Of a DNA stretch of 30,027 bases, positions 26,679 to 30,027 are shown piece by piece (the stretch's first letter is position 1; every line of letters begins with the position of its first letter). The DNA lies in assembly GCA_002696685.1 (NCBI GenBank), contig NZSI01000061.1, positions 20,684 through 50,710 on the forward strand, given 5' to 3'. A model generated the notes under the pieces. That model was not told the origin of the DNA. It saw only the letters and a list, made by a program, of their open reading frames with translations, and ran no database searches. The stretch is from Chloroflexota bacterium (lineage in GTDB: Bacteria > Chloroflexota > Dehalococcoidia > SAR202 > UBA826). Both the position numbers and the translations under genes were made by a program.

Positions 26679-27620
26679 TTACGTTGGTGTTGTTGGGAGC
26701 AAGCCTTTAGCAAATATCGTAGGATCAAAGACTGCTATGTCATCTGGTTGTTCGCCTGTGCCCACAAATGCGATGGGTAATTCCAAATCCTTAACTATTG
26801 GGATAGCAATTCCACCCTTGGCGGACCCATCAAGTTTGGAAAGAAATACGCCATCACATTTAACAGCACTCCCAAAGGCGCTAGCCTGACTAATGCCATT
26901 TTGACCAGTTGTGGCGTCTATGGTCAATAAGACTCTCACAGAGGCATCTCCTGATTCTCTGATAGTAATTCTATAGATCTTTTTTAATTCCTCCATCAAA
27001 TTTAATTTTCCCTGGAGCCTGCCGGCAGTGTCGATAATCGCAACATCTTTGTTCCTATTCTTGGCGGCTGAGATAGTGTCAAAAGCTACAGCCGCTGGGT
27101 CAGAACCTTGTTGATGGGTGATTACATCTATTGAAAGCTTGTCACCCCATGATTGAAGCTGTTCAGAACCTGCCGCCCGAAAAGTATCTCCAGCTCCAAT
27201 AATTACAGATTTTCCAAGGTTCATGTACCATTTGGAGAGTTTTGCGACTGTTGTTGTTTTGCCGGCCCCATTCACACCAACCATTAGTATTACTAACGGG
27301 AGTTCGGCGGGATTATCTAGCCAGTTAGGGCCCTTAAGGTTAAGTGAGTCATAAACGATAGAGCGTAGGCAGACAATGACTTCCTTGCCTGTATTTGCAC
27401 CTTCTTCCTTGGCTCGTTCCCTAAGTTGATCCAATATCAAATTTGTGGCGCTAAATCCTAGGTCACATGAGATTAAGATATCCTCCAACTCCTCCATGGT
27501 ATCTTTGGTAATACCCGAAGACCTGAAAATATTTCCTATTTGTCCGAATATGGATCCTCGAGTCTTAGTCAGCGCATGATTGATATTTTCATCGTTTTTT
27601 TTTCCAAAAAAATTGAGCAC
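26679..27620 (-). CDS. ftsY: signal recognition particle receptor FtsY
   Basis: FtsY docks the SRP-ribosome complex at the membrane through reciprocal GTPase activation with Ffh. The 313-residue protein has a helical N domain at about 15-100 and an NG-type GTPase domain. Its motifs are G1 GVNGAGKTTT at 115-124 (K121), DTFRAAG, DTAGR, SKLDGSAKGG and the closing GTGEQPDDIAVFD. It lacks the long acidic A domain of E. coli FtsY, as is usual outside the proteobacteria. The start is a GTG at 27620 with a strong GGAGG five bases upstream. A run of nine A in codons 6-9 (complement of 27595-27603) is a possible slippage site, but the frame is intact. It is the first gene of a nine-gene minus-strand run. 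ffh is not in the window. Confidence 0.96.
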   Translation of the reverse strand: MLNFFGKKNDENINHALTKTRGSIFGQIGNIFRSSGITKDTMEELEDILISCDLGFSATNLILDQLRERAKEEGANTGKEVIVCLRSIVYDSLNLKGPNWLDNPAELPLVILMVGVNGAGKTTTVAKLSKWYMNLGKSVIIGAGDTFRAAGSEQLQSWGDKLSIDVITHQQGSDPAAVAFDTISAAKNRNKDVAIIDTAGRLQGKLNLMEELKKIYRITIRESGDASVRVLLTIDATTGQNGISQASAFGSAVKCDGVFLSKLDGSAKGGIAIPIVKDLELPIAFVGTGEQPDDIAVFDPTIFAKGLLPTTPT

Positions 27621-27625
27621 GAACC

Positions 27626-27630
27626 CCTCC
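27626..27630 (-). promoter_or_regulatory. Strong ribosome binding site of ftsY
   Basis: On the minus strand GGAGG (extended to GGAGGGG) lies 5 nt before the GTG at 27620. It is one of the strongest Shine-Dalgarno sequences in the window and fixes the unusual GTG start of ftsY. Confidence 0.8.
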
Positions 27631-27659
27631 GGCGATTTAGATTCAGGTTATGACCAATT

Positions 27660-27690
27660 ATGTAATCTAAATCAGACTTTTAGATTACAT
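27660..27690. repeat. 12-bp perfect inverted repeat between ftsY and the LysR gene
   Basis: ATGTAATCTAAA at 27660-27671 is matched by its exact complement at 27679-27690, with a 7-nt spacer. It is AT-rich with no T-tract after it, so a terminator is unlikely. It lies 40 nt before the ftsY start on the minus strand, in the divergent intergenic region, and could be a regulator binding site or a leader hairpin of ftsY. A related half-copy (TTTAGATT) recurs at 27636-27643. Confidence 0.7.
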
Positions 27691-27713
27691 CTCTACGTCA
27701 TGCACTGAAAGGG

Positions 27714-27725
27714 TAACAGTTGTTA
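27714..27725. promoter_or_regulatory. Possible operator half-sites (TAACA-GT-TGTTA)
   Basis: A 5-bp inverted repeat with a 2-bp spacer lies in the ftsY/LysR divergent region, about 115 bp upstream of the LysR promoter -35. It is in the size range of LysR-type T-N(10-11)-A boxes but too short to be sure it is not chance. Confidence 0.25.
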
Positions 27726-27837
27726 TTCAAACAGTGTTCTAATTTTTTATTTGAGTCAGTATAGGTCCTCCGATTTTTTTGGATATAGGGCCTCTAAAGA
27801 GCTCAAATCTGCATTAAACATAGAACCTGTCAATATA

Positions 27838-27866
27838 TTGACTATGAATAATAATATATCTACAAT
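27838..27866 (+). promoter_or_regulatory. Sigma70-type promoter of the LysR gene
   Basis: TTGACT (27838-27843, 5 of 6 consensus) and TACAAT (27861-27866, 5 of 6) are separated by exactly 17 bp. The predicted start near 27873 gives a leader of about 24 nt carrying AAAGG ahead of the ATG at 27897. It is the best classical promoter I find in the window. Confidence 0.72.
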
Positions 27867-27896
27867 ATCATAATTTGAAATACTGAAAAGGCGTGA

Positions 27897-28793
27897 ATGT
27901 TTATGGAACTTCGAGAGTTGAAGAGTTTTGTTATAGCGGCGAGATTCAGAAGTATATCTAAGGCTGCCAATGAACTCGGTCTTGGGCAGCCCACGGTCAC
28001 AACTCATATTAAAAAACTCGAAAAAGAACTAAATATGGTGCTTTTTGACAGGGTAACAAGACCAATTAGACTGACTCTTTCAGGACAGACAATATTTGAT
28101 TTGAGTCAGCCGTTGCTTGATGGAATTGATTCCTTGGCAGTCAGGACATCGGAAGCAGAGGAGCGTGGCCCGGTAACAATTGCCTCGACTCCAGACATCA
28201 TTCCACATACTCTCCTACGAGTGGTTAAAGTATTTAACAACCTCTATCCCAACGTTTACCTTCGCATACAGTCTGCTACAAGGACTGAGGTAATTGGGAT
28301 GGTGAGGACGGGGGAGGTGGATGCAGGGATCATACAGCACCCAGACAGAGGGGATGATCTTCATTTTGAACCTCTTTTTCTGTATGAAAGGGTGTTAATA
28401 GCCCCTAAAGGACACGATTTGTTAGCTGCTCCTATGACATCGCTGGACTCTATATCGAAGTATCCATTGATATTAATGGCCCGAGGTACTTACACCAGGT
28501 ACATTCTTGAGGATCAACTTCAGAAGAGGGGATTGAATTATGAAGTCATAATGGAACTTGACAGCATGGACATGATTAAAAAATTCGTGACGATTGGAAT
28601 GGGAATTTCTGTAGGTCCTCGGTTGGCAATCGAAGAAGAAGATTTGGATCATTTGGGAATGGTTAGTCTTGCTAACTTCTTGCCAGTTGACCAAGCAGGG
28701 CTAATTACCCTTCCAGGTAAGACACTATCGACGCCCGCCAATAAGTTCATTTCCGTTTTAAGGGATACTTTTGCTGCTTCAGAACATATTTGA
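27897..28793 (+). CDS. LysR-family transcriptional regulator
   Basis: This 298-residue LysR-type regulator has an N-terminal winged helix-turn-helix at about 3-62 (SISKAANELGLGQPTVTTHIKKLEKEL, then LFDR). A linker helix follows, and from about residue 92 a periplasmic-binding-protein-like effector domain (GPVTIASTPDII, GEVDAGIIQHP, later GMGISVGPRLAIEEE). Of the LysR branches it looks closest to the CysB/CbbR type, which is only an impression. The ATG at 27897 follows AAAGG; a second in-frame ATG two codons later is also possible. It is divergent from ftsY and convergent with the sortase gene, with 17 nt between the stops. Its target and inducer are unknown. Autoregulation through the palindromes in 27660-27725 would be typical of the family. 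Confidence 0.93.
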   Translation: MFMELRELKSFVIAARFRSISKAANELGLGQPTVTTHIKKLEKELNMVLFDRVTRPIRLTLSGQTIFDLSQPLLDGIDSLAVRTSEAEERGPVTIASTPDIIPHTLLRVVKVFNNLYPNVYLRIQSATRTEVIGMVRTGEVDAGIIQHPDRGDDLHFEPLFLYERVLIAPKGHDLLAAPMTSLDSISKYPLILMARGTYTRYILEDQLQKRGLNYEVIMELDSMDMIKKFVTIGMGISVGPRLAIEEEDLDHLGMVSLANFLPVDQAGLITLPGKTLSTPANKFISVLRDTFAASEHI

Positions 28794-28810
28794 ATCGACA
28801 CAGTACATTT

Positions 28811-29809
28811 TTAGCGAATATCGACCAATCTTGCCGTAACGAGCTGTCTGTGATTGTAATATGGTCTATTAAAACAGGTTACAAGAACGATGTTTTCTAA
28901 TCCGGCATCATAAAGTTTGAGTTCTGTCTCGTGCACAACTTCAGATTTATAGGCCTGATAAATATACTCTTTTTCTCGGTTGTTTAGATAAATATGGACA
29001 GGGTCACCATCGGATAAGAAACTCGCTATTTCAGGCAAGTTATGAAACACATTACCTTCCGATTTAACCGGGCTCTCTAGATGCCCGAAGTACCATCCAG
29101 TTATGCTTTCAAGCAAATTAGAATCAGTAGGAACTCGGCCAACGACATTTTTTGGTGATTCGTATTGTTTAACACCTTCTATCTCAATGATTCTAAGTTG
29201 GTTCACCGGCGCATCTACGTCAAGTGCGGGTATTCTTATCCGGGTAGCTAGACCACTAAAATCAGGAGCTGTTAACTGGTCAATCCCGATAGGGGATAAC
29301 AAACTTTCATCGATATTTACGCCTCTCAAATGATCAATTTTATGCCATCGCGAGATTCCCCAGTCCGCAGGGTGGAAATATTTGGAAAAATTCTCTGATC
29401 CATAACCTTGGATGAGAGTATTGAAAGACCCAAGTCTTTTATCCACGGGCTTGGCAATTGGTGTAGTGGGCTTGGCAATTGGTGTAGTCTCAACCTGAGA
29501 TATTAATTTCTGTTCAGTATGGGGTCTTCTGTTGGATTGTAAATCCGGTGAAAGTCGATTCTTAATATTTTCAGGGGTAACGGGCTCAGATATATTTATA
29601 ACTTTTGGAGGTATTGGAGTTGGATTAGGCGGCAGAAATGTACTTTGGATGGTTACAGTTGGAGAAATCAATGGAGTTGTTGCTTCAACATTTAGAGATT
29701 CCATTTTCTCTGCCGATGATATCCCCATAATAAACAGTACAAGAGAAACGGACACGAGTAAGACACCAATTATAATGGTGGAAATCCCAACCCACTTTGA
29801 AGCAACCAT
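28811..29809 (-). CDS. membrane-anchored sortase
   Basis: This 332-residue protein has one N-terminal hydrophobic helix at about 7-30, then a Pro/Thr/Ser-rich stretch (40-120) likely to span the envelope, then a C-terminal sortase domain from about residue 185. The transpeptidase triad is visible: H243 in YFGHLES, C312 in LVTCF and R321 in NHRQLV. C312 and R321 are nine residues apart, as expected. Sortases cleave LPXTG-like signals and attach proteins to the cell surface or assemble pili. No LPXTG substrate or pilin lies in the window, so housekeeping and dedicated roles cannot be separated. The linker contains a perfect 21-bp tandem duplication. The ATG at 29809 has only a weak ribosome site. 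Presence of a sortase is in keeping with a monoderm envelope. Confidence 0.9.
   Translation of the reverse strand: MVASKWVGISTIIIGVLLVSVSLVLFIMGISSAEKMESLNVEATTPLISPTVTIQSTFLPPNPTPIPPKVINISEPVTPENIKNRLSPDLQSNRRPHTEQKLISQVETTPIAKPTTPIAKPVDKRLGSFNTLIQGYGSENFSKYFHPADWGISRWHKIDHLRGVNIDESLLSPIGIDQLTAPDFSGLATRIRIPALDVDAPVNQLRIIEIEGVKQYESPKNVVGRVPTDSNLLESITGWYFGHLESPVKSEGNVFHNLPEIASFLSDGDPVHIYLNNREKEYIYQAYKSEVVHETELKLYDAGLENIVLVTCFNRPYYNHRQLVTARLVDIR
29447..29488. repeat. Perfect 21-bp tandem duplication in the sortase linker
   Basis: Two identical 21-bp units, 29447-29467 and 29468-29488, encode the heptapeptide TTPIAKP twice on the minus strand. Seven codons per unit keep the frame, so copy-number change would lengthen or shorten the envelope-spanning linker without breaking the enzyme. 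Confidence 0.9.
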
Positions 29810-29830
29810 GGCCTACCATTTGCCTGAAAC

Positions 29831-29849
29831 GGACAAAATCACATTGTCC
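29831..29849. promoter_or_regulatory. Inverted repeat in the sortase leader (GGACAA-N7-TTGTCC)
   Basis: A perfect 6-bp inverted repeat lies between the predicted sortase transcription start and its ATG. It could be an operator or a small leader hairpin. The GGAC(A/G)AAAT half recurs as a near-direct repeat at 29861, 30 bp away. Confidence 0.45.
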
Positions 29850-29867
29850 ATATACCCTTTGGACGAA

Positions 29868-29876
29868 ATTATATCA
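29868..29876 (-). promoter_or_regulatory. Extended -10 promoter of the sortase gene
   Basis: The minus strand reads TGATATAAT, a perfect match to the extended -10 consensus TGnTATAAT. No good -35 lies at 16-18 bp, which is tolerated by extended -10 promoters. The start would fall near 29861, giving a leader of about 52 nt. Confidence 0.6.
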
Positions 29877-29946
29877 GTCGTTATGCTCAAAACATGAACA
29901 CCATGAAAATTGGAACACTTTCGCCGTGTCAAAAACACTTGGTAGA

Positions 29947-29998
29947 TAATCTGTTGAAAAAGAGATCTCAGTGAAGAGATCTCTTTTTCAACAGATTA
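29947..29998 (-). terminator. 23-bp perfect hairpin, probable terminator of the next gene to the right
   Basis: The arms 29947-29969 and 29976-29998 are exact complements around a 6-nt loop (AGTGAA). The core GAGATCTC is flanked by A5 on the left and T5 on the right, as in an intrinsic bidirectional terminator, and the pairing then extends through a further ten bases of mixed sequence. It begins 7 nt after an apparent minus-strand stop codon at 30006-30008 and lies upstream of the sortase promoter. Confidence 0.8.
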
Positions 29999-30005
29999 GG
30001 CTAGT

Positions 30006-30027
30006 TTAAAAGTCGTTATCGAATTCG
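30006..30027 (-). CDS. possible last codons of a gene entering from the right (partial)
   Basis: On the minus strand the final bases read E-F-D-N-D-F then TAA at 30006-30008. The frame is open to the window edge but is only six codons long. The case rests on position: a strong hairpin terminator follows the stop by 7 nt. An acidic tail ending in Phe occurs in single-stranded DNA-binding proteins, but those normally end in Pro-Phe, so I do not name it. Confidence 0.35.

Noticed and set aside
27595..27603. Nine-A run in the first codons of ftsY as a programmed slippage site
   Set aside because: The zero frame gives a normal full-length FtsY, and the shifted frames give nothing recognisable.
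27756..28007. Minus-strand 83-codon open frame across the LysR promoter and start
   Set aside because: It overlaps the helix-turn-helix coding part of a clear LysR gene and its promoter, and matches no family I know. It is most likely a chance frame.
1..30027. Prophage, insertion sequence, CRISPR, toxin-antitoxin or defence island
   Set aside because: No transposase, integrase, spaced repeat array or nuclease/toxin gene pair was found; gene content is mostly core metabolism and information processing.

Overview
The window looks like a piece of bacterial chromosome with a low-to-mid 40s GC content by eye. The best taxonomic guess is a Chloroflexota bacterium, perhaps of the Dehalococcoidia/SAR202 type. 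This is inferred from gene content: an AccD-AccA fusion, RNase J, a sortase, a neighbouring pair of the Chlor_Arch_YYY (TIGR03662) and TIGR03663 membrane protein families known mainly from Chloroflexi and Archaea, and NuoF/NuoG variants carrying extra cysteine-rich segments. I see no phage genes, insertion sequences, CRISPR arrays, tRNAs or rRNAs.

Layout. (1) 1-3501, plus strand: the 3' end of leuA, then leuC and leuD (leucine biosynthesis), then an amidohydrolase of the ACMSD type overlapping the end of leuD. (2) 3521-10322, minus strand: family-4 uracil-DNA glycosylase, RNase J, FtsK and a fused acetyl-CoA carboxylase carboxyltransferase (accD-accA), tightly packed and probably co-transcribed in that order. 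(3) 10431-11282, plus strand: aroE, whose 3' end overlaps that of mutS (11276-13852, minus). (4) 13931-13962: a textbook intrinsic terminator. (5) 13981-27620, minus strand: nine co-directional genes with gaps of at most about 50 nt. They begin with ftsY and continue with a Chlor_Arch_YYY protein, a TIGR03663 protein, a UPF0104 flippase-like protein, an FAD-dependent amine-oxidase-like protein, nuoE, nuoF, a nuoG-like protein and a ferredoxin-NADP reductase-like flavoprotein. The run ends at the terminator. (6) 27621-27896: a divergent regulatory region with a 12-bp palindrome and a strong sigma70-type promoter driving a LysR-family regulator (plus). (7) 28811-29809, minus: a membrane-anchored sortase with an extended -10 promoter and a leader inverted repeat. 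(8) At the right edge, a 23-bp perfect hairpin sits just after the apparent last codons of a further minus-strand gene.

Most of the window is housekeeping: amino-acid synthesis, fatty-acid synthesis, DNA repair, RNA turnover, chromosome segregation and protein targeting. The two parts with the least settled biology are the four-gene membrane cassette at 19756-26645, which looks like a lipid-linked sugar or surface-glycan system of unknown product, and the nuoEFG plus FNR module at 13981-19703. In that module the large subunit resembles a formate dehydrogenase in architecture but lacks the catalytic Cys/Sec, and no other complex I gene is nearby.
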